The notes beneath the pieces are model-generated. The model did not search any database and was not told where the DNA came from. It worked only from the letters and a program-made list of their open reading frames with translations. A program made the translations under genes and the position numbers. Positions 10,394-20,472 of a DNA stretch of 64,000 bases are shown one piece after another; position 1 is the first letter of the stretch; every line of letters begins with the position of its first letter. This stretch comes from Prochlorococcus sp. AG-347-K20 (GTDB lineage: Bacteria; Cyanobacteriota; Cyanobacteriia; PCC-6307; Cyanobiaceae), in assembly GCA_003281315.1 (NCBI GenBank), contig QCCH01000002.1:148755-212754 (forward strand), given 5' to 3'.

Positions 10394-10993
10394 TTAATTT
10401 TTATTTGTGAGTAATGGTTCTGATGATTTTTCAATTAACTCTTGATCAACAGGTAATCCAGTGGAAATATCCTTGCTCATTACATCTCTTCTAGCTAAAA
10501 CAATAGCTCCAATCATTGCCATTAAAAGTAAAACTGAAGCTACTTCAAATGGAAGTAAATAATCACTAAAAAGATGTTCACCAATTCTGATAGTTGATTC
10601 TTCTCCTATAGAGTTTTGAGGGTTTGATAGGCTCCATACATTGGTCAAGTCAACTCTTATTAAGAGGCTTAGTAGAGTTAAACATATCGATGTTGAAATG
10701 ATCCTTCTCGATTTAATGTCATTGATGGGCTTTAAATCTTCTTTTTTATTGACTAGCATTATTGCAAAGATTATTAATACATTAACTGCACCCACGTAAA
10801 CTAAAACTTGCGCTGCTGCAACAAAACTTGCATTTAAAAGAAGATATAATCCTGCCACACTCATGAAAACCCCTCCTAGAAGAAAGGCTGAATAAACAAT
10901 ACTTTCGAGCAATACAACACCAAGTGCTCCAATAAGGATAACTAAAGATAAAACTGTAAAACAAATAATTTGAGTTGTTATTGCTATGGACAT
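10394..10993 (-). CDS. ndhG: NAD(P)H-quinone oxidoreductase subunit 6
   Basis: 199 aa, NuoJ/NdhG family (FVAAAQVLVYVGAVNVLIIFAIMLVNK). Confidence 0.93.
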   Translation of the reverse strand: MSIAITTQIICFTVLSLVILIGALGVVLLESIVYSAFLLGGVFMSVAGLYLLLNASFVAAAQVLVYVGAVNVLIIFAIMLVNKKEDLKPINDIKSRRIISTSICLTLLSLLIRVDLTNVWSLSNPQNSIGEESTIRIGEHLFSDYLLPFEVASVLLLMAMIGAIVLARRDVMSKDISTGLPVDQELIEKSSEPLLTNKN

Positions 10994-11006
10994 AAATTAA
11001 TGGAAA

Positions 11007-11633
11007 TTAATTATTTGGATTAGAAACTTGGTCTTTATTTTCATTGGATTCAGGTCTCATCCAATCATAGACTTCTTCAGGTAATTTACCAACTCTAGTA
11101 TCTGAAGCCGGGATTTCATGAGGGTCCATGATACCTTTAGGAAGATAGGCAAGTTCTCTTAAAGGTTTAACTGATGGATCTGTTGTGACATTTGTGGGTA
11201 GTCTACCAAGTGCAACATTATCAAAATTTAGATTGTGTCTGTCAAAAGTAGCTAATTCATATTCTTCGGTCATTGATAGACAATTAGTTGGACAATATTC
11301 AACACAATTTCCGCAAAATATACAAACTCCAAAGTCTATAGAATAATTTCTAAGTTCCTTTTTTTTGGTTTCTTTATTCATTACCCAATCAACTACTGGT
11401 AGATTGATAGGGCATACTCTCACGCATACTTCACAAGCAATACATTTATCAAATTCATAATGTATTCTTCCTCTATATCTTTCAGAAGGAATTAATTTTT
11501 CATATGGATATTGGACCGTAACAGGTCTCCTTCGAAGATGATCAAAAGTTACTGATAAGCCATTATATAGATATTTGCCAGCATTAAATGCTTCTTTGAT
11601 ATAGCTATTAATTTGTTGAAGGAAATTTTTCAT
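11007..11633 (-). CDS. ndhI: NAD(P)H-quinone oxidoreductase subunit I, 2x[4Fe-4S]
   Basis: 208 aa, [16 protein letters not shown] and [16 protein letters not shown] motifs. Confidence 0.95.
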   Translation of the reverse strand: MKNFLQQINSYIKEAFNAGKYLYNGLSVTFDHLRRRPVTVQYPYEKLIPSERYRGRIHYEFDKCIACEVCVRVCPINLPVVDWVMNKETKKKELRNYSIDFGVCIFCGNCVEYCPTNCLSMTEEYELATFDRHNLNFDNVALGRLPTNVTTDPSVKPLRELAYLPKGIMDPHEIPASDTRVGKLPEEVYDWMRPESNENKDQVSNPNN

Positions 11634-11681
11634 TTTGAAGAATTTACTTAGTTATTTTATTTTAGTGGATTAATTTTAAAT

Positions 11682-11699
11682 TTAAGTATTTTTACTTAA
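11682..11699 (-). repeat. AT-rich perfect inverted repeat in the ndhA-ndhI spacer
   Basis: TTAAGTA-tttt-TACTTAA (7 bp stem, 4 nt loop), 2 nt after the ndhA stop on the coding strand. Confidence 0.55.
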
Positions 11700-11701
11700 G
11701 T

Positions 11702-12820
11702 TTAGCCACCAAAGAATTGCGGAAGAGCAAGTTTTAATCCTGCAGTTATCAAAAGATTAGCAAGAGAAATTGGAAGAAGAAACTTCCACCCTAGATCTAA
11801 TAGTTGATCTATTCTTACTCTAGGAGTTGTCCAACGCAATAATATTGCGATGAAAACTAAAAGATATGCTTTTAATACAGTCATTACAATTCCTATTGAA
11901 GCAGTGAAAACTTGTATGAATGGGGCATTAATGGGCAAATTTAGAAACTTAGCTATTAATTCAACTGGAATAGGAAAACCCCATCCCCCCAAATAAAGTA
12001 TTGATACCAATAAAGCTGAAAGGATTAAATTGATGTAACTACCAAGGTAGAACAAGGCGAATTTCATCCCTGCATATTCAGTTTGATATCCTGCAACTAA
12101 TTCTTCTTCAGCTTCGGGTAAGTCAAATGGAAGTCTCTCGCATTCTGCAAGAGCACAAATCCAAAAAACTATAAAACCAACGGGTTGTCTCCATATATTC
12201 CAACTTAGGATTCCAGCGCCACTTTGTTGGTTGACAATGTCAATAGTGCTTAAAGAATTTGTCATCAGTACAATTGCCAGGACAGATAAAGCTAAAGGAA
12301 TTTCATAACTTATTGATTGAGCTGCTGCTCTTAAACCTCCTAATAAAGAATACTTATTGTTTGATGCATATCCGCTCATAAGAAGTCCAATTGGCTGGAT
12401 ACTGCTTAAAGCGATCCATAGGAAAATCCCAATACCAACGTTACTTATTAAAAGGTTTTGTCCAAAAGGGACAATTAACCAGGACAGAATCACCGGGACA
12501 AGAACTAAAATAGGTCCTGCAGTGAAAAGAATCCCATCCGCTTTAGCAGGAATAATATCCTCTTTGACAAGTAACTTAAGACCATCTGCAATTGGTTGGA
12601 GGACGCCAAGCGCTCCTGCATATTCGGGGCCTATTCTTTGTTGAGCAGCAGCAGATATTTTTCTTTCAAGCCAAACTGTTACTAAAACGCCAACAACTGC
12701 CGCTACTAAAACTAAAAGCATAGGTAGAGGGAGCCAAATTATATGAGCAATTTCACTGGAAAGGCCAAAGCCCTTTAAGAATTCATTAAAACTATATTCG
12801 AGATCTAATCCGTATTCCAA
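11702..12820 (-). CDS. ndhA: NAD(P)H-quinone oxidoreductase subunit 1 (apparent TTG start)
   Basis: 372 aa, NuoH/NdhA family ([55 protein letters not shown]). Confidence 0.94.
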   Translation of the reverse strand: MEYGLDLEYSFNEFLKGFGLSSEIAHIIWLPLPMLLVLVAAVVGVLVTVWLERKISAAAQQRIGPEYAGALGVLQPIADGLKLLVKEDIIPAKADGILFTAGPILVLVPVILSWLIVPFGQNLLISNVGIGIFLWIALSSIQPIGLLMSGYASNNKYSLLGGLRAAAQSISYEIPLALSVLAIVLMTNSLSTIDIVNQQSGAGILSWNIWRQPVGFIVFWICALAECERLPFDLPEAEEELVAGYQTEYAGMKFALFYLGSYINLILSALLVSILYLGGWGFPIPVELIAKFLNLPINAPFIQVFTASIGIVMTVLKAYLLVFIAILLRWTTPRVRIDQLLDLGWKFLLPISLANLLITAGLKLALPQFFGG

Positions 12821-12838
12821 GATTTTTATGTTATTTAC

Positions 12839-12859
12839 TTAATACATTAACTCCTCACA
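12839..12859 (-). promoter_or_regulatory. ndhA leader: SD GAGGAG, two-codon ORF (ATG TAT TAA) in frame with ndhA, and a 10-nt Yfr1-core-complementary segment
   Basis: Minus strand TGTGAGGAGTTAATGTATTAA; UGUGAGGAGU (12859-12850) is the exact complement of ACUCCUCACA. Confidence 0.4.
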
Positions 12860-12895
12860 AACAATATGTGTGTTTTTTATGAAAAGCTGCAAATA

Positions 12896-14041
12896 TTATT
12901 CTCTACTTTCTAGGCTGATCCAATCTCTTGGGGCTGAACCTGTATAGATTTGCGATGGTCTGAAAATTCTATTTGCTCCAAGTTGCTCTCTCCAATGAGC
13001 TAACCAACCAGCCACTCTAGATATGGCAAAAATTGGAGTAAATAAATCACGAGGAATACCAAGTTTTCTATAAACAAGACCAGAATAAAAATCCACGTTA
13101 GGGAATATACCCTTAGGCCCAAGTCTTGGTATTGCCTCTGCCTCAAGTGATTTAGCAACTTCATACATTTCATCTGCTCCAAATCTAATAAAAAGCTCTT
13201 CTGCGAGTTTTTGAAGAATTATTGCTCTTGGATCTTTAACTTTATATTCTCTGTGGCCGAAGCCCATTATCTTACTTTTATTTTTAATTGCATTATCTAA
13301 AAAAGACCCAGCATTTTCTGGAGTTTTAATCTCTTCTAACATTGCAATTACATCCTCATTTGCTCCTCCATGCAGTGGGCCAGCGAGGGTTCCTACTGCA
13401 GAGGCGATGACAGCATATGGGTCTGTAAGAGTACTTGCAGTAACTCTAGCGCTAAATGTACTTGCGTTTAAACTATGTTCGGCATGTAGAATTAAACACC
13501 TATCAAAAACTTTTGCAGCTATTGGATCTTGTTCTTTTTCAGTCAGCATGTAAAGAAAATTTGATGAGTAAGTTAAATCATCTCTAGGTTGAATTGGGTC
13601 TTGTCCTTTTCTAATAAGTTGAAACGCAGCAATCATTGTGGGAATTTTTGCTATTAGTCTTATCACTGCGTTGTAGATGTAATTAGGATCATCTATTGCT
13701 CTACGTGAATAGAATAACCCCAAAGAAGCCGCACTAGATTGAAGAGCATCCATAGGATGACCTGTCGCAGGGAAACATTTCATCATATCTCTAACTCTAA
13801 AACTCAACCTTCGGTGCATCTGAACTTCTTGTTCAAAATCTCTAAGTTGAATAGCTGTGGGCAATTCACCCCAAATTAATAGGTAAGCAGTTTCTAAAAA
13901 ACTGCTTTTTTTGGATAGTTCCTCTATGGAGTACCCTCTGTACAATAATTTACCTCTGTTGCCGTCAATATCACAGATAGATGAATTAGTAACTGGGACG
14001 CCCTCTAATCCTGGTTTTAAAATTAGTTTGTTACTATCCAA
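12896..14041 (-). CDS. gltA: Citrate synthase
   Basis: 381 aa, LHAEHSLNASTFSARVTASTLTDPYAVIASAVGTLAGPLHGGANEDV, MGFGHREYKVKDPRA. Confidence 0.94.
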   Translation of the reverse strand: MDSNKLILKPGLEGVPVTNSSICDIDGNRGKLLYRGYSIEELSKKSSFLETAYLLIWGELPTAIQLRDFEQEVQMHRRLSFRVRDMMKCFPATGHPMDALQSSAASLGLFYSRRAIDDPNYIYNAVIRLIAKIPTMIAAFQLIRKGQDPIQPRDDLTYSSNFLYMLTEKEQDPIAAKVFDRCLILHAEHSLNASTFSARVTASTLTDPYAVIASAVGTLAGPLHGGANEDVIAMLEEIKTPENAGSFLDNAIKNKSKIMGFGHREYKVKDPRAIILQKLAEELFIRFGADEMYEVAKSLEAEAIPRLGPKGIFPNVDFYSGLVYRKLGIPRDLFTPIFAISRVAGWLAHWREQLGANRIFRPSQIYTGSAPRDWISLESRE

Positions 14042-14167
14042 TTGCTTAATTTAATATCAAATACTTATAGATTAAAGATAGTCAAATAATTTTTAATTAA
14101 CCACAAGATATTAATTCCACAAAAATTTAAAATGATTGTGTCTGAAGCTTGTTTGAATAACTTTAAT

Positions 14168-15634
14168 TTAAAGAATTTTTAATATTGTTTCTTTATAAAG
14201 AATTGGATTTTGTTCAGGAATAGATTGACTTATGATCTCTAGCGATTCTTCATTTGATATTTTTAAAATATTTCGCATGAGAAAATTAAGGTCCTGCAAA
14301 TTAGAAAAATATTTAATTTTATTAGAATTGCCATTTTTGATATCAACTTTTGAATAAAGAACAGAAGATTTATCTTTATTACTTTTTAGGTTAAAAAATT
14401 TTTTTGATATTTTCTCTAGTTTTTTACTATCAATTAAATGATTACTTATGATTTGTAAACCTCCTGATTCTATTGAATAGATATTTTCATAAGTTAATTG
14501 TTTTATAACATCGTCTTTTTCTTCAAGAATATCTTTAGAATATATCGAATAAATATCTTCATTTTGTTTCAAAGTATATTTGTTGAAATCTTTTAGTTTT
14601 TTAAAAGCACTTAAATCAAATTGATCTTCATTATTTTTTTCAAAAGTAATAAGCCAATCTTTATTTGAATTGAGAATTAAAATGTTTTGATTATCAATTT
14701 GATTAAACTCTTCAAAAAAATTGAATTCAAAATCATTTATTAAAGGTTTTAGATATTTTTCAAAATTTTTTAAATCACTAAAAATTGAAATTTCAGGATT
14801 ATCTTCATTAGTATTCTCTTGATTTATTAACTGATCGTAAGTAAGAATATCAATATTTTTTTTATTATTTAGTAAATAGGATTTTGAAATTAAATATTTA
14901 TTTTTTAGATCAAATGTTGTAGCTATAATATCCTCTTTATTCTCAGTAAAAATTTCTTTATCAAAAAATATACTTTCCCAAAATTTATTTGTGAATAATA
15001 TATTCTTTTCGTTTTTTAGTCCAAATAGTTCTTCCTCATATTGAAATTTTTTTTCTTTAAAATTATTGCTGGAGTTAATACTATTTTTGATTAATTTTTT
15101 ATCTGATGAGGCAATTATATAATTATCCTCGGTTCGGTATATATAGTTAAGGAAATTTATTTTGTTTTCTCTATTAATTGAAATTATCTCATCAATTTGA
15201 TCAATTTTATTAGGCAAATTTAATAAATCGTCTATTGTTTTTTCTGGCTTAATTTTAAAAATAATCAAAATATCATCTTTGAGCTTTTTATTATTTTCAA
15301 AAAATGAGATTATAAGTTCATTGTTATAGATATCTTCTAATTTATTGTTGCCTAGATCTATACCTAAGTAATCTAATATAGAGTCTTTTATTAAAATAAA
15401 GTCATCTTGGTTTTTTGAATTTTTATCTTTTTCACCATTATTAACAATATGAAAACTATCTAAATTTGAAATAAATAATAATTTATTGTTTTTAGGCATA
15501 TATCTTAAGATATTTAGTTGCTCAATATTTGTACTTTGCTCTTTATTTTTATTAGCAGAAACTTTTTTAAAACCAAAAAAAAGTAATAAAGATAATAATA
15601 GTATTATTGCTACTACTCTAAGTTTCATTATCAA
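14168..15634 (-). CDS. Hypothetical protein with N-terminal membrane anchor/signal (possibly DUF3352-like)
   Basis: 488 aa ORF, N-terminal VVAIILLLSLLLFFGF hydrophobic segment, Asn/Lys/Ile-rich; family assignment weak. Confidence 0.5.
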   Translation of the reverse strand: MIMKLRVVAIILLLSLLLFFGFKKVSANKNKEQSTNIEQLNILRYMPKNNKLLFISNLDSFHIVNNGEKDKNSKNQDDFILIKDSILDYLGIDLGNNKLEDIYNNELIISFFENNKKLKDDILIIFKIKPEKTIDDLLNLPNKIDQIDEIISINRENKINFLNYIYRTEDNYIIASSDKKLIKNSINSSNNFKEKKFQYEEELFGLKNEKNILFTNKFWESIFFDKEIFTENKEDIIATTFDLKNKYLISKSYLLNNKKNIDILTYDQLINQENTNEDNPEISIFSDLKNFEKYLKPLINDFEFNFFEEFNQIDNQNILILNSNKDWLITFEKNNEDQFDLSAFKKLKDFNKYTLKQNEDIYSIYSKDILEEKDDVIKQLTYENIYSIESGGLQIISNHLIDSKKLEKISKKFFNLKSNKDKSSVLYSKVDIKNGNSNKIKYFSNLQDLNFLMRNILKISNEESLEIISQSIPEQNPILYKETILKIL

Positions 15635-15718
15635 TGTTTATTTTTATTTTTAACAATAAACTTCCTACTGCAACTTAATTTATTAAATTGTAAATAACAC
15701 ATAATTTATCCTAATAAA

Positions 15719-16069
15719 TTGGGAAGTTATCCAAAATCTATAAATGCTTCTAGTCTCAATGATTGGTTTAATTCTGAGAAAGAAGATCCAGTTTTGATTG
15801 ATGTAAGAGAACAGTCAGAGCTTGAAATAGCTCGTTTCTCAAAAGAATTTTTACATATACCAATTAGTAAAGTCACATCTGAATATGTTGAAGAAATATT
15901 TGCTGGTTTATTAGATAGAGAAATTGTAGTTACCTGTCATGCAGGAATAAGAAGTTATAACTTTTCTCAATGGTGCTTGGATAATAATATTGTGAGCGAA
16001 ATATGGAATTTGGAGGAGGGTATTGATGGATGGAGTAGATATATTGACCCATCAATCTCAAGGTATTGA
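15719..16069 (+). CDS. Rhodanese-like domain protein (TTG start)
   Basis: 116 aa, DPVLIDVREQSELE...VVTCHAGIRSYNFSQWC active-site loop CHAGIRS. Confidence 0.87.
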   Translation: MGSYPKSINASSLNDWFNSEKEDPVLIDVREQSELEIARFSKEFLHIPISKVTSEYVEEIFAGLLDREIVVTCHAGIRSYNFSQWCLDNNIVSEIWNLEEGIDGWSRYIDPSISRY

Positions 16070-17314
16070 TTAAATATCTAATGAAGATGCAACAGTATTA
16101 ACATCCTTGTCGCCTCTACCAGAGCAATTGATAACTATATGAGTATCTTTTTCAAGAGTAGGGCATAATTTATCTAACCAAGCAAAGGCATGGGAAGTTT
16201 CAAGTGCAGGTATAATTCCTTCTAGTTCACTAACAAGTTTTAAAGCGTCTAAAGCTTCTTGATCTGTGACTGATCCATATTCTGCTCTTCCTATATCTTT
16301 TAAATGGCTATGTTCAGGTCCTACTCCAGGGTAATCTAAACCTGCACTTATTGAGTGAGCTTCTTGTACTTGACCATTATCATCTTGCAAGAGAAGACTC
16401 ATTGATCCATGCAAAATTCCAACTGACCCTTTAGTGATAGTGGCAGCATGTTTGTCAGTATCAACTCCGCTTCCTGCGGCTTCAACTCCAATAAGACGCA
16501 CAGAAGTTTCTTTAACAAAAGGATGGAAAAGCCCCATTGCATTTGATCCTCCACCTACACAAGCAAGCAAAATATCGGGCAAAGATCCAAATGATTCCAA
16601 ACATTGTTTTTTAGTTTCTTCACCTATAACTGCATGAAAATCTCGCACAATCTTTGGGAAAGGGTGAGGGCCTGCAACAGATCCTAAAATGTAGTGTGTG
16701 GTTTCGACATTAGAAACCCAATCTCTAATGGCCTCACTAGTAGCATCCTTAAGTGTTGCAGTTCCAGAATTTACAACTTTAACTTCAGCTCCTAAAAGTT
16801 TCATTCTGAAAACGTTAAGGGATTGCCTTTTTATGTCTTCAGCACCCATGTAGATAATACATTTCAAGCCAAATCTCGCACAAACAGTAGCAGTAGCAAC
16901 TCCATGCTGACCTGCTCCAGTTTCTGCAATTATTCTTTTTTTGCCCATTCTTATTGCTAATAAAGCTTGTCCAAGAGCATTATTAATTTTGTGAGCCCCA
17001 GTATGATTTAAATCTTCTCTTTTAAGCCATATTCTAGGAGTTGCTTGTTTATTTTTGTAATGTTCAGTAAGTCTTTTAGCTTCATAAAGTGGTGTTTCTC
17101 TTCCTACATAAGTCTTAAGTAGATGATTTAATTCTTCTACAAAAAGTTTATCTTTCCATGCATTAGATGCTGCTTCTTCAAGCTCAAAAAGAGCGGGCAT
17201 TAGCGTTTCAGGAACATATTGACCACCATATTTTCCAAACCTTCCCTCTTTGGAGGGTTGATTTAAATCGTCATTTTTATAGTTTTGATCTTTGCGAGAA
17301 AATGTACTTACCAC
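16070..17314 (-). CDS. trpB: Tryptophan synthase beta subunit
   Basis: 414 aa, [23 protein letters not shown]-lysine motif, [10 protein letters not shown]. Confidence 0.96.
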   Translation of the reverse strand: MVSTFSRKDQNYKNDDLNQPSKEGRFGKYGGQYVPETLMPALFELEEAASNAWKDKLFVEELNHLLKTYVGRETPLYEAKRLTEHYKNKQATPRIWLKREDLNHTGAHKINNALGQALLAIRMGKKRIIAETGAGQHGVATATVCARFGLKCIIYMGAEDIKRQSLNVFRMKLLGAEVKVVNSGTATLKDATSEAIRDWVSNVETTHYILGSVAGPHPFPKIVRDFHAVIGEETKKQCLESFGSLPDILLACVGGGSNAMGLFHPFVKETSVRLIGVEAAGSGVDTDKHAATITKGSVGILHGSMSLLLQDDNGQVQEAHSISAGLDYPGVGPEHSHLKDIGRAEYGSVTDQEALDALKLVSELEGIIPALETSHAFAWLDKLCPTLEKDTHIVINCSGRGDKDVNTVASSLDI

Positions 17315-17362
17315 TTTTTCTATACAATAAGTATTAACTAACTATAGATTATATTGAAAATA

Positions 17363-17674
17363 ATGGGAAAAAAGAATTGGATCGAATTTGATGTTCAAGA
17401 AAAGAAATCTGAAGAAACAGCTAAGGTAGATAATTTTAATCAAAGATCAAAAATAAATATTTCAAAACAAAAAAAAGGTAAAAAGGGTAAGACTATAACT
17501 TTAATTAGAGGTTTAGGCACTGAGGATGAAATCTTATTAAAAGAATTACTAAAAAAAATTAAAGTTTTTTGTGGGACTGGAGGAACATTAATTGATAGAA
17601 ATATCCAGTTACAGGGTGATATGGTATCGAAATCAATTGAGTTTCTTCGTAAAGAGGGATTTCATAATTTATGA
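17363..17674 (+). CDS. SUI1/eIF1-like translation factor
   Basis: GKKGKTITLIRGLGTEDEILLKELLKKIKVFCGTGGTLIDRNIQLQGD. Confidence 0.85.
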   Translation: MGKKNWIEFDVQEKKSEETAKVDNFNQRSKINISKQKKGKKGKTITLIRGLGTEDEILLKELLKKIKVFCGTGGTLIDRNIQLQGDMVSKSIEFLRKEGFHNL

Positions 17675-17716
17675 AGCAAGGGTTAGGATAGGTTTTTAAT
17701 TTTGATGAAGTAAAAA

Positions 17717-18340
17717 ATGAAAGAACAAAATCAAACAAAGTCAACCAATATAAAGTGGCACAACTTAACTATTGATAGAGAAAAGTTAGAGAAAATGAGA
17801 GGTCATAAAGGTATGGTTATCTGGTTTACAGGTTTATCTGGTTCTGGTAAAAGTACTTTGGCCAACGCTTTAAATGAAGTTTTATACTTAGATGGTTTTT
17901 CGACTTATGTGTTGGATGGAGATAATATAAGACACGGTTTATGTAAAGATCTTAGTTTTTCGGATGAAGATAGAGAAGAAAATATAAGAAGAATTGGCGA
18001 AGTTGCGAATTTATTTTTGAATGCTGGGATAATAACTATTACAGCATTCGTTTCGCCATTTATTAGCGATAGAGATAAGGTGAGAAAAATTATTGGATCT
18101 AAGGATTTTATTGAAGTTTATTGTGCTGCTGATATCACAGTTTGCGAAAATAGGGATACTAAAGGTCTTTATAAGAAAGCTCGTTTGGGTGAAATTAAGG
18201 AATTCACAGGGATTTCTAGTCCATATGAAGCTCCTCTTAATCCCGAAATTGTTGTTGATACAGGTTTGTTAGATTTAAATGATTCCGTTGAAAAAATTAT
18301 TAACTACCTTAAAAAAGAAAACTTTCTTAACAAGGCCTAA
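17717..18340 (+). CDS. cysC: Adenylylsulfate kinase
   Basis: GMVIWFTGLSGSGKSTLANAL, LDGDNIRHGLCKDLSFSDEDREENIRRIGE. Confidence 0.94.
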   Translation: MKEQNQTKSTNIKWHNLTIDREKLEKMRGHKGMVIWFTGLSGSGKSTLANALNEVLYLDGFSTYVLDGDNIRHGLCKDLSFSDEDREENIRRIGEVANLFLNAGIITITAFVSPFISDRDKVRKIIGSKDFIEVYCAADITVCENRDTKGLYKKARLGEIKEFTGISSPYEAPLNPEIVVDTGLLDLNDSVEKIINYLKKENFLNKA

Positions 18341-18355
18341 TAGAAAAATGTTAGT

Positions 18356-18892
18356 TCATTTATTTTGAAGATAATTGTCAGGTCCAATATTTGATAACTT
18401 GCTATTTTTAGTTCTTACCTGTGAATGTAGATTTTCTCTGAATTCTTTCAAATTTTTCTTTATGGATTCATCAAATAAACTGATCATCTCTATTGCCAAT
18501 AATCCAGCATTCTGACCTCCATTAATTGCAACTGTTGCAACTGGAATTCCAGCGGGCATTTGAACGATTGATAAAAGAGAGTCAATCCCCTTAAGTGTCT
18601 TACTCTCTACTGGTACGCCAATTACAGGAATGCAAGTTATGGATGCCAGCATTCCTGGAAGATGAGCAGCACCCCCAGCACCGGCAATTATTACTTTTAT
18701 GTTTTCTGATTCTGCATTTTTTGCATATTCCATCATTTCAATAGGTGTTCGATGTGCAGAAAGTATACAAACTTCAGTTTTTATTCCAAATTCTCTTAAA
18801 ATATCAATAGCGGGTTTCAATGTTTTTAGATCTGAATCACTACCCATTACGACAGCAATTTTATAAATATCTTTAGAATTCAATTCTGACAA
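18356..18892 (-). CDS. purE: N5-carboxyaminoimidazole ribonucleotide mutase
   Basis: VVMGSDSDLKTLKPAIDILREFGI, LSAHRTP, IAGAGGAAHLPGMLAS. Confidence 0.94.
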   Translation of the reverse strand: MSELNSKDIYKIAVVMGSDSDLKTLKPAIDILREFGIKTEVCILSAHRTPIEMMEYAKNAESENIKVIIAGAGGAAHLPGMLASITCIPVIGVPVESKTLKGIDSLLSIVQMPAGIPVATVAINGGQNAGLLAIEMISLFDESIKKNLKEFRENLHSQVRTKNSKLSNIGPDNYLQNK

Positions 18893-18981
18893 AATAACAA
18901 ATCAATTCTTTCCTATAATGGCGTGCAATTAATTTGGCGCCAGTTAGTTAGTATAAAAAGAATAAATTCTCTTAGAATACT

Positions 18982-19683
18982 ATGACGTCAAATAAGATTA
19001 TCGAAAAAAGTGAAGTAAGAGAGTATTTTAATGGTACTGGCTTTGAAAGATGGAATAAAATTTATAGCAAATCTGATGAAATTAATACAGTTCAGAAAAA
19101 TATTAGGAAAGGACATCAAAAAACTGTAGATGATGTAGTCTCATACATCAAAAATTACCCTGAACTAACCAAAAAAAGTTATTGTGATGCAGGTTGTGGT
19201 GTAGGAAGTCTTTCAATACCTTTATTAAGACTCGGTATAAAAGAACTACAGGTGAGCGATATTTCTTCTGAAATGATTAAAGAAACAAAAAAACGTATTC
19301 ATGCATTAGATATGAGTCAAAGTAAAATTAAATATGAAGTCTGTGATCTGGAAAAATTAAAAGGATTATTTGATGTTGTAGTTTGTTTGGATGTATTTAT
19401 TCATTATCCTCAACCGGTCGCAGAAGAAATGGTTCAACATCTATGCGATTTAAGCAAAGAAAAACTAATCGTTAGCTTTGCTCCTTACACTCCAGTTCTT
19501 GCTGTTCTAAAAAATATTGGAAAATTATTTCCTGGGCCCAGTAAAACTACAAGGGCATATACATTGAAAGAAAAGGGTATTATTAATGCTGCTAAAGAAA
19601 GAGGATTTAAAGTTGTTAAAAAGAAATTAAATCAAGCTCCTTTTTATTTTTCAAAACTAATTGAATTCGAAAAAATTAAATAA
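18982..19683 (+). CDS. chlM: Magnesium-protoporphyrin IX O-methyltransferase
   Basis: YFNGTGFERWNKIY...GHQKTVDDVV...YCDAGCGVGSLSIPL. Confidence 0.9.
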   Translation: MTSNKIIEKSEVREYFNGTGFERWNKIYSKSDEINTVQKNIRKGHQKTVDDVVSYIKNYPELTKKSYCDAGCGVGSLSIPLLRLGIKELQVSDISSEMIKETKKRIHALDMSQSKIKYEVCDLEKLKGLFDVVVCLDVFIHYPQPVAEEMVQHLCDLSKEKLIVSFAPYTPVLAVLKNIGKLFPGPSKTTRAYTLKEKGIINAAKERGFKVVKKKLNQAPFYFSKLIEFEKIK

Positions 19684-19684
19684 T

Positions 19685-20413
19685 TCATTTTACTAAATGA
19701 TTTTCAAGTGCATAACGAACTAATTCTGTTCGGCTAGATGTACCTGTCTTGATAAAAAGTCTACTTACATATTTCTCAACATTTCTAATTGATGTTTCAA
19801 GCTTTCTAGCAATTTCCTTGTTCATCAGTCCCTCTGCTACTAGTTGAAGCACACTTGCTTCTCTAGGAGTAAAACTAGGAAGATTAATTTTATTTCCTGG
19901 ATTAGTCTGGTTTTGGTCTGTGAGCATAGATTTTATTTCAGTAATTTGTTTTGCCATTTTGCTTACGTCAATATCTGCGAATCGTGCCGCTTCTTTTAAT
20001 AATCGTTCTTGTCTGTTGATTACATTTTTAACTCTTGCAGCTAATTCATCGGGATCAAAAGGTTTAGAAATATAATCGTCAACTCCTGCAAGATAACCTT
20101 CTGTTCTGTCTAGGGTCATTCCTTTTGCAGTTAGAAAAATAACTGGTGTTCCTCCTAATTTTTCATCCTCTCTAATTTTTTCTAATAGATCATAACCGTT
20201 GGCTCTTGGCATCATTACATCGCTAATTATCAAATCGGGGAAAATTGTTTGAGCTTTTTCCCAACCATCCTCGCCATCAACTGCAATAAATATTTCAAAG
20301 CCTTCATCTTCTAGAAATGTTTTAACAGCTGTTCTTAAACCAGGCTCATCATCAACTAATAAAATTCTTGATTTTCTTACCGGTTCATTATTTATTTGAT
20401 TAATTTCATTCAT
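19685..20413 (-). CDS. Response regulator, REC plus LuxR-type HTH
   Basis: ILLVDDEPGLRTAVKTFLEDEGFEI...LIISDVMMPRANGYDLL...FTPREASVLQLVAEGLMNKEIARKLETSIRNVEKYVSRLF. Confidence 0.9.
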   Translation of the reverse strand: MNEINQINNEPVRKSRILLVDDEPGLRTAVKTFLEDEGFEIFIAVDGEDGWEKAQTIFPDLIISDVMMPRANGYDLLEKIREDEKLGGTPVIFLTAKGMTLDRTEGYLAGVDDYISKPFDPDELAARVKNVINRQERLLKEAARFADIDVSKMAKQITEIKSMLTDQNQTNPGNKINLPSFTPREASVLQLVAEGLMNKEIARKLETSIRNVEKYVSRLFIKTGTSSRTELVRYALENHLVK

Positions 20414-20472
20414 TTTTTAAATTCTTAAATTTGATTTTCTAGTAATAAATAGAATTTTATATACTAAACATA

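Noticed and set aside
12840-12880. Possible Yfr1-like sRNA gene on the plus strand (ACTCCTCACAAACAATATGTGTGTTTTTT)
   Set aside because: Core resembles Yfr1 and is followed by a T-run, but the flanking GC-rich stem-loops of Yfr1 are absent; the SD of the minus-strand leader explains the motif better
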